NCBI GenBank assembly: GCA_914767715.1
Contig: OU612073.1
Span: 17,360,001 to 17,424,000 of the forward strand
Length of the DNA stretch: 64,000 bases
Reading direction: 5' to 3'
Source: Membranipora membranacea
Lineage: Eukaryota > Bryozoa > Gymnolaemata > Cheilostomatida > Membraniporidae
The position numbers and the translations under genes are program-made. Numbering within the stretch: position 1 is the stretch's first letter; the number at the start of each line of letters is the position of its first letter. This document shows positions 11,801 to 26,800 of this stretch, one piece after another. The notes below the pieces were generated by a model, which was not told where the DNA came from, made no database searches, and saw only the letters and a list, made by a program, of their open reading frames with translations.

Positions 11801-14800
11801 GTGTTTGTAGGTCAAATACAGTAGAGGAAACGACGTTCCATTTACTACACATATCTTTACTCAGGGAGTACCTTGATCTCGAGTTTGCTTCAGTGAAACA
11901 TGTAAGTTGTCTTCTCATGTTCTCTATCCGTAGGCCAGAGTATAATAATTTGATTATATTTGCCCCTAACCTTCACAAGTGCTGTTTCCCTGTATGTTGC
12001 AATTACAGTGTGGTATCTTGTACCAGTTATATATATACTTTGGATGAAGCATGTTATATACTTAAGATTATTGTTGTATACTCCCCTGTTAAAACAGCTG
12101 GATTGATGATTTGCTGTTCCTCTATCTCATATCTTATTCTGATTTGAATGTATTATACTGATATCCTCCTATGTAAGTGATTATATTCTGTGGTGTCTTG
12201 TAGAATCTTGTATCATTTGAGTATGATTTGGAGAGGATTATCGATGACTGGGTATTGATGGGATTTCTAGTAGGTAATGATTTCATACCTCATCTACCCC
12301 ACCTTCACATAGCTCAGGATGCTCTGCCTACGATCTGGTCCACATATAAACAGACTCTACCTCTGATGGGTGGATATATCAACGACAAGGGCAAGATTGA
12401 TATAAGCAGGCTGGAGACTTTCCTGGTCGCACTATCTGAGGTGAGTAGCTGGTGACTGAGTGGTGGCTATGTCTGTTTTAATCTGATATTTTTAAGCCCG
12501 GTTGTTAAATATGAGAGCTAAAATCCAATCACTTTGCTATTTCCGACATCCTAGTTTTGTAGCCTTATTTTCCCCTCCTTGTCTTTGATAAAAAATAGGA
12601 CTTAAGGTGTACCTTGTAAATCTAGGATATTGTTCCTCCTTCATCATCATAGTTTTATTTTGTCATCTAGAGCATCTCCCTGATATGAGTATCTGCTTAT
12701 GTTGATATTACAGGATATGCTTATATTTCCTTGTCCATAGTATGACCAAGAGAAGTTTTCTGAGGGCTATGCTGATTTACAATGGGCTGCTGGCAAATCT
12801 ACACCAGGGGGCGCTGGTGGTAGAGGTCGACGTAAAGGTCGCAATAATCGACCAGGCAATCAGCAGCTACAGGAGGAAACCATGGATGTGAGCGCTTTGG
12901 ATGATTTTACGAATGGTCTAACGAGGGAACTTGAGGCATTTGATGGTAAGGATGACAAAATATCTAGTGACATCACAATGGTACAATTTTGTACACACCT
13001 TGGTGCAACTGGTTAACCTTCGGTAAAATATTAGAGCTCTTGTGTAAAATACATTGGCTGCTTAGAACGTCTGTTAATAGTCTAGTTATATTCATTGGCG
13101 TAAGGAAATGAATGCAACTATTTGAGGGGTCTTAACTTAGAGTTTTAATGCTCAAATGCTGCCCAGTTTTTGGTATCAACAGTTCAATATCAACCACACT
13201 CGGTCCAACAGGAACATTTTTGATAATGAAATGCTACAACCATAACCCGGGCAATAATTGAGCACTTAAGTTATTGATAAATTTTAAACTTTTATTATAG
13301 TGATACCTGGAAATGTTATTTTTACAGATGAGAATATGCCGAAGCCTTATATACCTCAGAAGTTACCCGGTGAAGACACACTCAGCTACGAGTTCAGAAA
13401 ACACAAATCAGCTTATTACTTTAGCAAGATGGAGCTGCAGGCTACCGAGTAAGTAGTTATAACAAGCCTTGATTGAGATCAATATTGATCCCTTCTGGTT
13501 TTCTATTGAGTCGCAACTCCCAATAACTGGTTATTCTGCAGCTGTTAGGAGAAACAAAATGCAACAGCAATATTGATCAACTGCTGATGCCTAGTCCATT
13601 TATAAAAAATTATCTTTTTTTGCCTAATGATAAGCTGAAATAAAGAACAAGTACCATGAACATGGGTATCTATCAAAATGAGAGAAGAACGCCTTGTGAG
13701 TCTTTCTTTAACTTGGGATCATGTTCTGGGTCTTCGGTAGCACACTGTAGTATATGTTAGAAATGTTTTCCAACCTTATTCCAACAAAGATGTTGATTTC
13801 TGTTTGCAGTGACGTACTTGCCCAGCAAGCTAAAGACTATGTTCTGGGTCTACAATGGATATTATACTACTATTATACCGGTGTGCCATCTTGGGGGTGG
13901 TTCTTCCCCCATCACTACGCCCCTTACATGAGCGACCTTCACTCGTTCAGTGACATAGAGATAGAGTTAGACCCTGGTGTACCGTTTATGCCATTCCAGC
14001 AGCTGATGGCAGTCCTACCATCTGGTAGCAAAGAGCTTCTACCTGATGCATATGTGGTATGTTGGCATGTACTATGCAGACAGAAGCAAGAGAGAATGTA
14101 TGCATGATAATTAGTGTGGCCGATTGAAAAGTTGTTTTCTATCTTTTCAGTGTCAAATCATTTGAAAGCAAAGACGATGGCTCTAGGATTGCTCTAAGAA
14201 AACAATGTCAAGATTTCTTCTTGTGATTTACAAGTTGTCTTCCCGCCGACTTTCTGCACTGGTGAGTGAACAACTCCAATGTATAATGTTATATTTTCTT
14301 TATTGCAGCGTTTGATGCTGAGTGAGGCCTCACCTATCATAGACTTTTATCCTCCCGAGTTTGAGTTTGATATGAACGGTAAGCAGCAGGACTGGGAGGC
14401 CGTTGTACTGATCCCATTTATCGAGGAGAAGAGGCTGTTGGAGGCTATGGGTTCCGTAGAACATCAGCTCACAGCAGCAGAGAAAGCCAGAAATGGTCAT
14501 GGACCATGTCTTATATATGAGTAAGTGATACAAACCCCTGATGGTGTTTCAATTCTACTGAGCAAGCTGAAAGTGGAAGCTCCTTGCTGTTGTCTTATTC
14601 TGCAAACAACTCTTACTAAATGCTAGAAAATTTGATAAACTATTATCAATATATCAAATTACTTATTCAAATATTGTGTGACATGTACATAACTTCATGC
14701 ATGTATCCTTCTTCTATTGTAGTTACACTACAGAATCACAAGGAGTTTACTCCTCGACGCTATCTTCATTCCCTGATATAGCTCAAAATCACACTAAGTA

Positions 14801-17800
14801 AGTTGATACCATACCAAGTATCAAATATCGCTAAAGAAGAATTCCGCTCCTGTTGTTATTTTGATTTTTTATTATTAAAATCTTTATTCTTGTATATGTT
14901 GCCGTAGCAATGCATTATATAACTTACCTTGCTTATAGCGGTCATTTGTATCCAGTGAAAATTTGAAACAAAAACAAATGCTACCAGGTCACTGTCTTGA
15001 ATCATGATGGTTTGTGCAGGGAAGAAGTAATTTCCATTTTTACCATGGCAAATTTTAATTGTTTGTTGTATGTTTGAATTGCACATCATTGTCCCATTAG
15101 TCATAGCTAATTGATATACGGGAGCTGTCAATGAATTTCTAATCTGTCACAAAATGTTTTCCAGAGTCAGTAAGAAGACATGGAAGGACTTTGTGATACC
15201 AGCGGATCAGCTGAGGGGAGGATTATGTGATGATGTGAAGCCTGCTCTCTTTTATCCTGGATTTCCTACATTTAAACATCTGGAGCATAGATCATATCTA
15301 CAGAAGATGGGTGTCACCGTGTTCCAGCAGGCATCAAGGTAAATAAGGAACTATCAGGATAGAGCATAAAATAACGCAAAGCTTGAGATCTACAATCTCC
15401 CAGCAATAAGTGGCATTGGTAGAAAAGGGTTTATCACATGTATATTGACTTAAGAATATAAATTGCGGTCTTCACTGGTTTGGTCCATCAAATGCAACTT
15501 GTGGTTTTTGCTCTAATTGTGAATCTCATACTGATAAAGTTTCCAAAGCTAATCACAATTGATCAACCAAATAGGCATTGTCTTATTAACAAACTTTGTT
15601 TTTGAAGGAATGAGAATCGTATAGTACAGCTACTGGATGATATGGACATAGATAACATAGACATTATGGCCCTGGGCGAAGAGCTGCTGGGGCAGAGCAT
15701 CTGGGTGGACTGGCCTCACATGTATGAGGCGAAGGTGTGTACGGTCGAGACGGATGATTCGAAAGTTGAGTTGGGAGGTAAAGATAAGAGCGAGATTGTG
15801 AAGTCAGGGAGTGAAGGGAACAGCCAGGCTGTGTTCATGAGCCTAGTTGAATCTATCACTGAGAGGTAGGCTGTAGTAGTAGTGCTCAGTTAAATTTCAT
15901 AATATATCAAGATTGCCGATCCCATAATCAATGTTATTGTTATTAAATTTTATAATATGCAATAATATATTGTTGTCTCGGTGACTGAAATTTCACACTG
16001 GGGGGACTTCAGTTTTGTTTTTTTCCCTTTTGACATGTTTTCCTTGGTTGGCGTTCAAACATTCAACCACCTCGAAAATTGAAATGATATGTCACATAAA
16101 CATTTGGAGGAAAAAATTGAATTAACAAATTCCATGACCTGACCAACGTGATTTGATGGGGTGTTGGTTAGATATATCTTACTTTAGGATATTGGATATA
16201 TGGTCATATTTTATTCAGATATGAGAAGAGGCGTGGCTTGGATATCGGCCCTACATTTGTACTCATCCACGCTCAGCCAATCATGGGAAGGAAGTATATA
16301 TACATGAAGGATGGCAGGGTTACTGTAGATAAAATGTGGCAGCCTACCTCAGTGCCATATGTGCTGCAGGCTTGTGTACGCAACGAGAAAATGCTAGAGG
16401 TAAGAAAAGTGTTGACTGGTGTATGCTGGTGCATGCTGGGAGTTCAATCCTCTGTTAGAGACTAGTTATGTAAACAAATGGTCAGTGTGAAAAATTCAAA
16501 TCAAGGTACGTTTCCAATTCATGTCCTTTTAGGAGTGTATCTACACATACACTCAGTTTCAGCGAATGAATAATTATTTTTAACGATATCCTTTATGGAA
16601 TTGTTTTATTTAATTGCCACTTGATTTTACAGTGTGGTGTGGACCAAGCAGGCTCTATGCAGTTTTTCTCCCTACCCGATGTGTTCCCAGTAGATAGTCG
16701 GGTGTACTTACTAGCTCATCCATACTATGGAAGTGAGGGGCGTATCGTCAACCACCCTGAAGATAGAGTGAGAGTTGAGGTTACCACTCTAACAGAACCA
16801 GACCTCACACCTGCTGTGCAGTATAATGATGTGAGTGTGGTTATGTTTAATGTGTGCCATACAGATTACAGGCATTTTGGGAAATAGAAGATCAGTTCAG
16901 CTGCATATCCATTTCTTTCTAGAGAAACCACCATCATATATCATTTTACCATGGCTATATGATAATTATAATTATCGAAAGTTGTCAAGTTATGAGATAA
17001 TACTTGGTTGTACACTAGGCATTTCAGCTGCCATGTACGAAAATAACACATAATCTTTGTTGGTCCATATGAGGCGGTGACTAAATCCGCTCCAGCTTTG
17101 TATATCTGATTCCCTTAATTGGAGTTACCTTTCAATTCAATCCAAGTGTTGCTAATGTACAGCACATGTGAAATGTGCAAAAGAATCACAATATCCCACG
17201 GTATGGTTCTGCCTAAAAAATATTGTTGTTATGTATATAATTGTCAGGAGGAAGGTCGATATATGAGAGCGTATGAGTTAGCTCAGCACCTGGGAGTGAG
17301 TAGTCACTTTATATCCAGGATAACTGGTACGCTCTTCTTATCTAGAGGAAGAGAAACTATCAACATTGGGCTGGATCTGAAGAATAACAAGAAAAACGAA
17401 GAGGTATAAAGACATGAACAAATTGTATAGTTTCGATGATTAATGTCAGGACCAATATAAGGCTTAGTCACAGCACCTAATGCCATATCTTACAGTAGCG
17501 AACAATCTATGAATGATGATTAATCAATATGAAGTATTAATTCAGTTTGGGGTTTGGTCCAGTCCAGAATACACAGTTCAATGAAATGATCCTAGTTTTG
17601 TCTATGGAAATGATAGTGAACGCTTTCATTGGATAGACAACCTAACATGTCCAAATGTGCGTCAAATGAGAATACAATACCATTGCAGTTCCACAGACTG
17701 ACTTTCATTTTTTATCTTTTTATGTTTATTACAGTGCCCCGGCTACACCCGCAAGGAGGGAGATGATTGGCTATACTCCAGATCAACAGAAGAAGTTTTA

Positions 17801-20800
17801 TGTAATTTCCTTACTAAATATGAAGACTTTCTAATCCACTTTGTGCATGAAAATCTGAGTAAGGACAGACTGTCGGCTGACCTGGCATTCCCAACTGATA
17901 CGTAAGCCATGCATTCTCCATATTTTATTGTGATAGGTAAAATAAAATGATTTGATTAGTAACTGTAGTGTATAGTTTTTCACGTGCCTATTTTGAAGTT
18001 CTATAATATTTAAATAAATGGGCTCTGATATCAGATTTTAAGGAAGTTGTCTCCGCTATTTTTGGCCATTTTCATGAGTACAGTTTCTTTCAGATTTATT
18101 TTGTCTATATATTTACAGGAGCACCCATTGTACTAAGCTAACAGATTACATGAAATCACTACCTACGTATAAATCTCCTCGGGCTAAGAGTGGTGGTAGA
18201 TACCTCGAACTTCCTACTGTTAAAAAAATTGAGAAGGCCGTGGAGCGACTAGCCAAGTCTAAGATGAAACATCAAACAATCACTGTCAAACCCAGTCTTA
18301 TATACAAGGTAGGCTACTGAGTCACAGATCCCACAATTAGCTCTCTGGAATTCCCTGTTCATTGAAGTGTTTGACATGATCGCTCTGGTTTTCCAGGCAC
18401 TAAGTTGTATTGTGGGAAGATTATTAACATACTCTGTCTGAGTGCTTGATGTTTAAGGATTATACATACCTGTCACAGTGATGTGCGCTCAGCTGTTGTA
18501 AATACATTTGTTATAAGAGCAGCTAACTGACAACTTCATCAAGTAACATAGGAAGAGGTAGGCAAACGCTCAAAGTAGACCAGAGATGACAACTATGTAA
18601 CTCATTAGTTATGGATGGTGAAATCCCTGATAAACCTATTTCATAAGACCAGATATGCCCTGAAATGGGATGCTTGTAAGGTTATGTATATCTGCGTCCT
18701 GTTGACCAATCTGACTGGCCTTCAAACCAAAACTCAGCATACATCATGAATCGAGGTAAACTGCGAGATGGGCAATTTTTAAACCAGCTTAGATAGCTGA
18801 ATTAACCCTCTTATCAATCATATAACACATACTATCCTGATCATTACAGCAATTCTCGATGACATCGACTATGAACCCTGATCCTAATGCTGAGTACCAG
18901 CTGTTTGATAGAGTAGTTAATGTCAGACTAGGATATACTGTACCGTTCGGACTGAGGGGTACTGTGATAGGTATCATCACTCATACAGATCCCAGAGACT
19001 CGCAGATAGAAGTAGTGTTTGATTCACCATTCCCTTGTGGTATGGTTACAAGGTGAGGATATATTTAGGCTATGATGTCATTCATTGTACATACTAAAGA
19101 TCTCATCGTGTTGCGCAATATTGATACTTGGCAGGGAGTTTTTCAGGTGGTTTTATGGTTGCTGCAAGCATTCATTTGAAGATTGGAGCTGGTCCAACCT
19201 AGAACAAGTTTAATCCATTTGCCTGCGCTCCTGTTGCTCACTACCACTGTTCACGCCGCGTGACCAGTGAGCCGGGAGCGATTTGGAACGCAGGCAAATG
19301 GATCAAACTTGGTCTAGTCTAACCTGGCCAACATTATGAACCAACTTAGTGACTTGAAGATTGATTTCACAGGACACCAGCAAACTCTATGGTCATCGTA
19401 TTTTATCCGTGTATTGCAGGTGCAGTGTAGGACGGGGGTATCGCTGTCCGCCCCATGCTCTTATAAATGTCTCATATGGCCAGAGGGCAGCCAAATCTAA
19501 AGGACTAAAGACAGCAGACTCTAATAGTAAGCTGGCTGGATCAGCTAACACCCCTAATAATAAGAGTAATAGGCCATTAAGAGCTCAGACTAGCACCTAC
19601 TCAACAGCGCTGTCTCAACAGGATCAAGTTGGTGATAAAAATAAGGTCAGTAGGTCAGCTATGAAAGTACCTTTCTGTCATTCAATGCTTTAGTATCGGA
19701 GGTCATGTCATTGACCGATTTCAATATATTGCTGTTGGGGTTTTTAGGGGTCGGTTCATTGATCAATGGTTTTTTTTGTTGGAGACTTGTTATTTTTCAG
19801 ATAGCATTTGATGGTAGTTCCGTTGAAATTGATATTTATATTGACTAGTTTCTGACCATGGTATTTTCTGTCACAGTCAAACAACTCGAATCACAGCAGT
19901 AGTTCTAGTCCTAAACCTCGTCAGATGCAGTTACTGCGTAGACCAGATGGTGCTAAACCCAAATCATCCAATGAGAGAGGTGCTTTCCTTAAACCAACCA
20001 ATCAAGTAAAGCCAACTGTGAAGGAATCTCCCAAAGCAGCGACTAACAGCGGGCAACAAAATGGAAGAAATATCGCATTGGCCGATAAGCAGAGGGTGCC
20101 TAGCCCTGCAAAGCCTGTCAGAAAACAAGAAGTTGCACCTGCGGTGGCACCAATTAGAACAGAGGAGCCAGCAAAATCATCGGAATCAGGCCCAGCTGGA
20201 CCCATGCTGATGAAACCCAGCGAATTTGTTACACCAAGAACAGCTAAACTAGATGGGAGAAATCGCAATGCGTCGGCTGAGGTATTTTTGACACTCAAAC
20301 TGTTATTAATTGATCTAGTTTTGACGATCTTACCCATATCCTGGAAATATCGTTTCCAAATTTTGTAAACCCTATCTAGGGGATATGTTGAGTTCAGTAA
20401 TTTAAAAAAGAACTTGAAACTTGAGTTGGTGTTGGTCACATCTTCTAACAAAGAAACCTGATTATCCCTGATAAAGACTGTCAACTTTGGATACTATTTT
20501 AATTTGAACTGATTGATGGTTTTTTTTTGGTCATTTGTTGCAGAAATTAGACCATGCAGATATCTGGTCTAAGCTGAAAGTAGTCAACTCTCAACCTGGC
20601 TCTGAGGCTAAGCCTAGTCCTATATTTGGGGGAGCATCTAACGCCCCAGCTGCTGATGCAAGCATGAGTCAGGCACTGGCTGCCCTGAATAACATCAAAA
20701 TAGCTCCATCCCCATGTGAGTGTACTATCACATCCTAATCACAGCCTAAACAAACAGAAATTTCGTATGGAATCTTTGAGTTTGGCTTTAGATAGGACTG

Positions 20801-23800
20801 TAGTAAATGAACGAATGTTAGAACAGAACCTACCGTTGGATTCAGTAGAAAAAATTGAGAAAGTTTCCATATGTTTTCCATGTGTTTACCTAGACTATCA
20901 GATATCCACAAAAACATGTTTTTAAGAATTATTTTATTATTTCAGCTAAGCCATCCTCTAGTACTACGATGATTGTAGAGAATTCTCAGCTCGCCTATTC
21001 ATCTCCCAAGGTATATATAACTCCTCCCAGGACTGATTATTCTTTCATTTTATTGAATCTGTAAAAATAGTCTGTTTCCATTTCAATTCATAGGCAAGCT
21101 GCCAAGAATAACAAATATTTGTGGTTATAAGAGGCAATATTCTGCCAATATGTCTTCTCACCTCATATCAAATATTGACATTGTATTTGGCGAAAAATCT
21201 ATTTTGTGTTTTCTTTACTCCCTGTTTCCACTTAACAGCACACTGTTTCACAGTTATCATAGACTAGACACAGACAATAGCATAGCGTTGCATGTTTTGT
21301 TTATAAACCTGCAGACAATTGGTATAATTTCTACACTTGATGATAATTTTTTGACAGGCAGGAGAGAAGATTGATTTGCAATCAATATTTGGCAGTGGTG
21401 AAAAGCAATCCCAGCCTGATACCAAACCTAAGAAGGCTTCAAAACAGGCCAAGAGAGAACTGTATGTAGCTGGTAAGGGTAGACAAGTCAATGAGGCACC
21501 CCAGCAGGTCAGTCAAAACAAGGTAAGGGTCTGTCCCATGATCTTCATGATATCAGTAAAATCTAATTGGTTCATCATTAAGTGATTGTATTTTCTGAAG
21601 TTATGTCGCAATTACAGCATAACAATCAGCTGAATATTCACTTATGATATTAACTATTTGCAATTAAATCAAGGAGTTGAAGTCTTTAACTCCTTGATTT
21701 AATCGTGTGTTCAAACCTTTCAAGATGTTAACTTCTACCTTAAATGTAAGAATATGCATCAATGAAGAAGTACGTATCCCCTTTGTTATAGATGAATCAG
21801 ACCAGAACCCCGACCAGTTCACCAAACCCTCAGCAGAAGCCACCAGCTGGCCAATCAACAGCTGACGGGTTTAATTTTGAATTACTCGTGTCTGCTCTGG
21901 AGAAGAACCAGACTAGTCAGGAACTAGATAAAATTCTCACGCCTACATCTACTAATGATAGTAACACAGGGAATGTGGTAAGCATGATCATAATAATGAG
22001 TTTATTTTTATACCACTTAATGTAAACCACAATGGGTGCTTCTAATCGGTTAAACACTGCATATTTACCGTCCGGTCACTGGGTCCAACTCAAAGCACTC
22101 TATAACCAACCCTGACTAATGAGAACCTACATCACATAAATCGCTGGTACCCATTGGGACACCCTATCAAACTTGGCATCTCAGGTAACACCAGTGTTTG
22201 TTAGTTTCTCTAGTCCGGGTTCGGCAGGCTCCAACAGTAATAACTTGATTTGCACCACTTATCTGAATCTTTAGATTTTCGGGCAAATGTTTGTTATATC
22301 ACAGGAATGCTTAGTCAGTTTAGGAATTTTCTCGCTGGCTCTGAAGAAGAATACAAAATAACATTGATTATTCATTATTTCACAATACTGAAATTTATTT
22401 CGGTTTATTGAATTTATTGTTTACAGGAGGATGATGACCCCATTGCTCGGCTCACCGCTCAACTAGAGAAATCTCATCTCAATACATCGCAGCAGGGTGT
22501 GCCCTCCTGCCAACCCCCAGCTGTACCTACAGATGATATGTTGGTTGGTAGACAAATACCTGTACAGCATGTAGCCCCAGTTCCAATCAGGCCAATGATG
22601 GGGCCTTATCCACAGCCAGCCCACCCTGGTATGCGACTGCCACCACCCCTAGGAATGGTTGGCCACCATACTCAGTATATGCCAGCACCACAACCTGCTA
22701 GGCCTACCAACGACCAGATACTTAGACAGTGGGCTATGAGTAACAGACTGCCTCCTCCCAGCTACATGATGAACACAGTAACAAGTCCACAGGTGTGTGT
22801 AAGAATTCTTCTCTTCTTCCCATTTGCCTGCATTTCTGAGACATGTTTTTGTGGGATGCCTGCAGTCATTGTATAGTGAATGCAGCTGACAATTTTACTT
22901 CTTGATTCCCCAGTTTAATTATATTCAACCCCTTCATCATCAAAACGACCGGAGCACTCGGGTTGGCAAACATGTTATTATTACCAGTTCGGAAAATAAA
23001 GGTGATTTGGCAATAGCTAATAATGATGGGGACGAATCATAATCTAACATCGCCTGTTTTTAGGGATTTATGGCAATTGTATCAACAGTGACTGTTGGTA
23101 ACATTAGAATGACAGGCCCACCTCAGCCAGATCAGCTGGCAGCAGCAGAGATGGCCTCATGGCAGGCTATTCTTCACATACAGAGACAAGGTCCCAATCA
23201 GATACCACTTCCTGTATCCTCTGCACAACCACAGAACTCTGCAGCACCTCCTCAAGGTATGTAATATGTCTTTTACTATACTCCTTTGAGCGATAAGAGA
23301 CTGCGAAAAGGACACTTACCGCTCAATAATTTCAGCATGTTTTGTTGTTTTCATGTCCAATACATTGAAAAGTACAATTTACCATGATTGTGCAGTGGAT
23401 TGTGCAATGTATTGCTCATTGATTTCGGGCCTTCTTGATATTTAGCGCATTACCAACTATGCTAGATTTATCTCACAATATCATTCTGCATCCCTCCTGG
23501 CTGCTTGATTTTGTATGAATGAGTAGTTACCAGCTGCAATACTACTGCATAATCCGATGTTATTGACATTCCTTCATCTGACTCTGTAAAGAAACCAACT
23601 AATCAAGATGTTGGTTGGACAATTTTGCTGTCGAGCCATGGTCAACCACATCCCAGAAATACATTATACCTATTTTGCACGATGCTGATGAAATATGCCC
23701 TCAAAGAAAATTGTCACTTGAGGTATGTAAATTCGTAATATATGTCATGCTGATCTTCCTATTATTGTGATATTCCTATTATAATGCTGATCTTCCTATT

Positions 23801-26800
23801 CTGTTTTATTCACTTTGCCATATATGTCAGAATAACTTATATTGTGTCTAGAATCAGTCAGTCATCTTGGCCGCATATTTTTATGTCTACTGACGTGTCA
23901 TGTCCAACCATCATCTTTTTTCTATATTTTTCTATGTTTTTCTAGGTCCAACTTTCTTTTAATTCTGCACATTTACCGCGATGATCAAGTAAAGCACCAC
24001 TGTCTGTTCATTTCGGCAATAACAATTTTTTTCTGCAGAAATTGAAGCTTGTACTGAGATAACTCTAGTATGTTCATTTTCATTTTTAGGAGTTGCGGGT
24101 GGCGCTGTTGTTGAAAGAAACTACTTAGATGTATTGGCCATAGCTAAAGGGTGTTTGACTGTAGATGAGCTTGTGACTGGGCTTCAGCTAACCCTCGAAC
24201 AGATTGACGACATGGGGAGGTCAACTAGAGGGCAAGCTGCAAATCCAAAATGGATGCTTGCTCGCAAAGGAAGGCTCACTGCGTCTAACTTCTATAGGAT
24301 CCACACACGCATGGAGACCCTGAAAACTAAACCTGGCACAGATTTATCAAAGCTTATCAAGAGTTTGAATGAAAAAAGAGATATCGGTTTTCTACCTGCT
24401 ATCCAGCATGGCAAACTAACTGAGCCTATTGCAGTTAAGTTTCTACTCCAGCTGTTGTCCTCAACTCATACCCACATCAAGTTTCAAGAGTGTGGTCTCT
24501 TTGTGGACTATGAAATGCCATTCTTAGGAGCATCCCCTGATGGAGAGGTGCGATGTAAATGTCACGGTATAAGGCTAGTAGAAGTAAAGTGCCCAACCAG
24601 AGCTCTGGTAGACTGTGATTTTCTGTCTGAAGGGAAGTTGAAGAAAAGACACAATTACTACGGCCAGGTTCAAGGGCAAATGATGGTGGCTGGAGCGCGG
24701 TCGACTTATTTCTTGACCTATAAGTCTGATGATGATTACCTGCTTGATGTGATAGATTATGATGCTGAATTCTGCACCCTACTGAGGAATAATCTATATC
24801 GATTCTACCATAAGTCGTTTGCCCCAAGTCTTCTTAACCAGGCTAGTCAGATGGCTGAATATGAGGAGGACATTGATGATAACTGATTGGGCGATGTGTA
24901 AACAAGACAAGACTCACTTAGATTGATCAAGGAGTTATAGACACTCCTTGTAGTCTCTAACTCCTTGGATTGATGAAGCCAGACAGTCGTAAATGAATTT
25001 AATTTGTATGTTTCATTGTGTCCAACACTCCTCAATATTGATAATGGTCTGTCTCCACTCAGAACTGGGTTTTTTGACGGCGCAATACAGATATTCAGCA
25101 CGTTTGATCTACGGGCAGATTGATACTTGTATACTTACTTACTTGTATACTTATATCAGTGATGTTGGCCACATATGATAAGTCGATATCTGTCAATCTA
25201 AACTATTTGGTATTACTTTAAGCCATCACCATCAAAGAGTTTTATTATGTATAAGTTGTACTTGCCATACTACACTTTTATTTTAGACATTTTTTTCTTG
25301 ACTTACATATTTTCATTTTTATCATATTTACTTGGCTCTGTAGTTTTCCCAACAATGGCTATGGCAATGGTGCTCATAATCATTTTTCTGTTTCTTCTTT
25401 GACAAATAAATCATCATAATTATCATCATCATTACTATTGTTTTTATTATCAGATACCCAGTTTTCTTGGGCACTTATTGTGTATCTAAGGATACATATA
25501 ATTTGATACTACTTCATTACATTTGATTGTTTATGTTATACATTGTAGGAATAATGGCACCAGGGAACGTTAAGACCTCACCTGTACCACCGAGCCAGGC
25601 CCAGAGGTCCAGCTTTGTTCCATTACAAGTAGGTCATTGTTTCTCTTTAGTAATGTCTTTTTGTCTTTGAATATGTGGTAAGTCACACTCTTTCCTCTTC
25701 ATCCTTCCCTTACCAACGGCAATAGATATTGAGTTGAAGCTTTTGTTTGGAGTTTCATCTGTGTCACGGAAGCGTCGCACAAATACTTCATTCTTGATTT
25801 ATGGAACATTTTTATTATATTTTTTGTAGTTGTCCATTTGTTCTAGTTATTGAATAATATTTGGCAGTCATTGTAAGCCACATAATGAAAACTGTCAGGA
25901 TTAATGATTTATGCCTTAACCCCAAGTGCCTGTAAGTTCATGGTAGTTGTTGTCCTCTTCTGCTACACGTGGACACAACTCACAATTTAAAATAAATTGG
26001 CACACTTATAACAAAAATGACTTCTCTCCTTTATTAAGACCAAGTCTGAACCAAGATTAAACATATACTCTGGCTCCTGAAACGATACATTGTGTAAGTA
26101 CAGTACTTTTTAAAAAGTGTCTAGGAAATCAAAAAACAACCGCTGTTCATATCAAAGCTTTGCCATCACAATGAACAAATAAAGTAAATTATTGGACATT
26201 ATTGAATGATTTAACCTAATTTAAAGCGCAAAAATCCAGGGTCTAGAGGGGTCTACAGTATGTTATCTCCCCTGTCACAGATTCACATTTGAATGATGAT
26301 CCACTTACAGTATAACAGTAAGCTTAGCCAGAGATTACCTAGGACCGTTACAAGGCTGCTCTACTTACACTAGAAATTATCAAAAAACAGTATTGGACAA
26401 CGGTAGCGTAGTCAAGATATTTTGGTGTAACAGGGGAGATAATATACTCTATACCCTGGATTTTCGCCCTTTAAATTAGGTTAAATCATTCAATGATGTC
26501 ATCGTGTGAAAAAATTTACTTTTTTTGTTCATTGCGATGGCAACGCTTTGATATAAACAGTGGTTGTTTTTTGCTTTCCTAGACATTTTAATGGATGGTT
26601 TGACAATATACCGCATCTCTTTAAATTTGCTGCATAATTCCAGGTGACTAAGAAACATGTACATGAAGAGAGAATACGGACATCATCAGAGTCACAGACA
26701 GCAGCAGTTAACGAAACTAATCATGCTGCTGTCGCACAATCTACTGAGCTAGCAGCTGAACCCACTGCTCCACCACCACAAGCAACCGCCTCCCCTCAGC

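Noticed and set aside
11371-12147. Plus-strand frames around XRN1 exon 6
   Set aside because: They run through introns on both sides of the 91-nt exon; codon content outside the exon is not protein-like and has no homology I recognise.
23549-23719. 170-nt open stretch ending at a GTATGT donor, a possible upstream exon for the YqaJ frame
   Set aside because: Its donor phase (2) does not fit the YqaJ acceptors, which need phase 1, and the translation has no recognisable motif.
24134-24886. YqaJ frame as recent bacterial or phage transfer, or contamination
   Set aside because: It sits behind eukaryotic splice acceptors within an intact host gene, and animal YqaJ ORFs are common in mobile elements.
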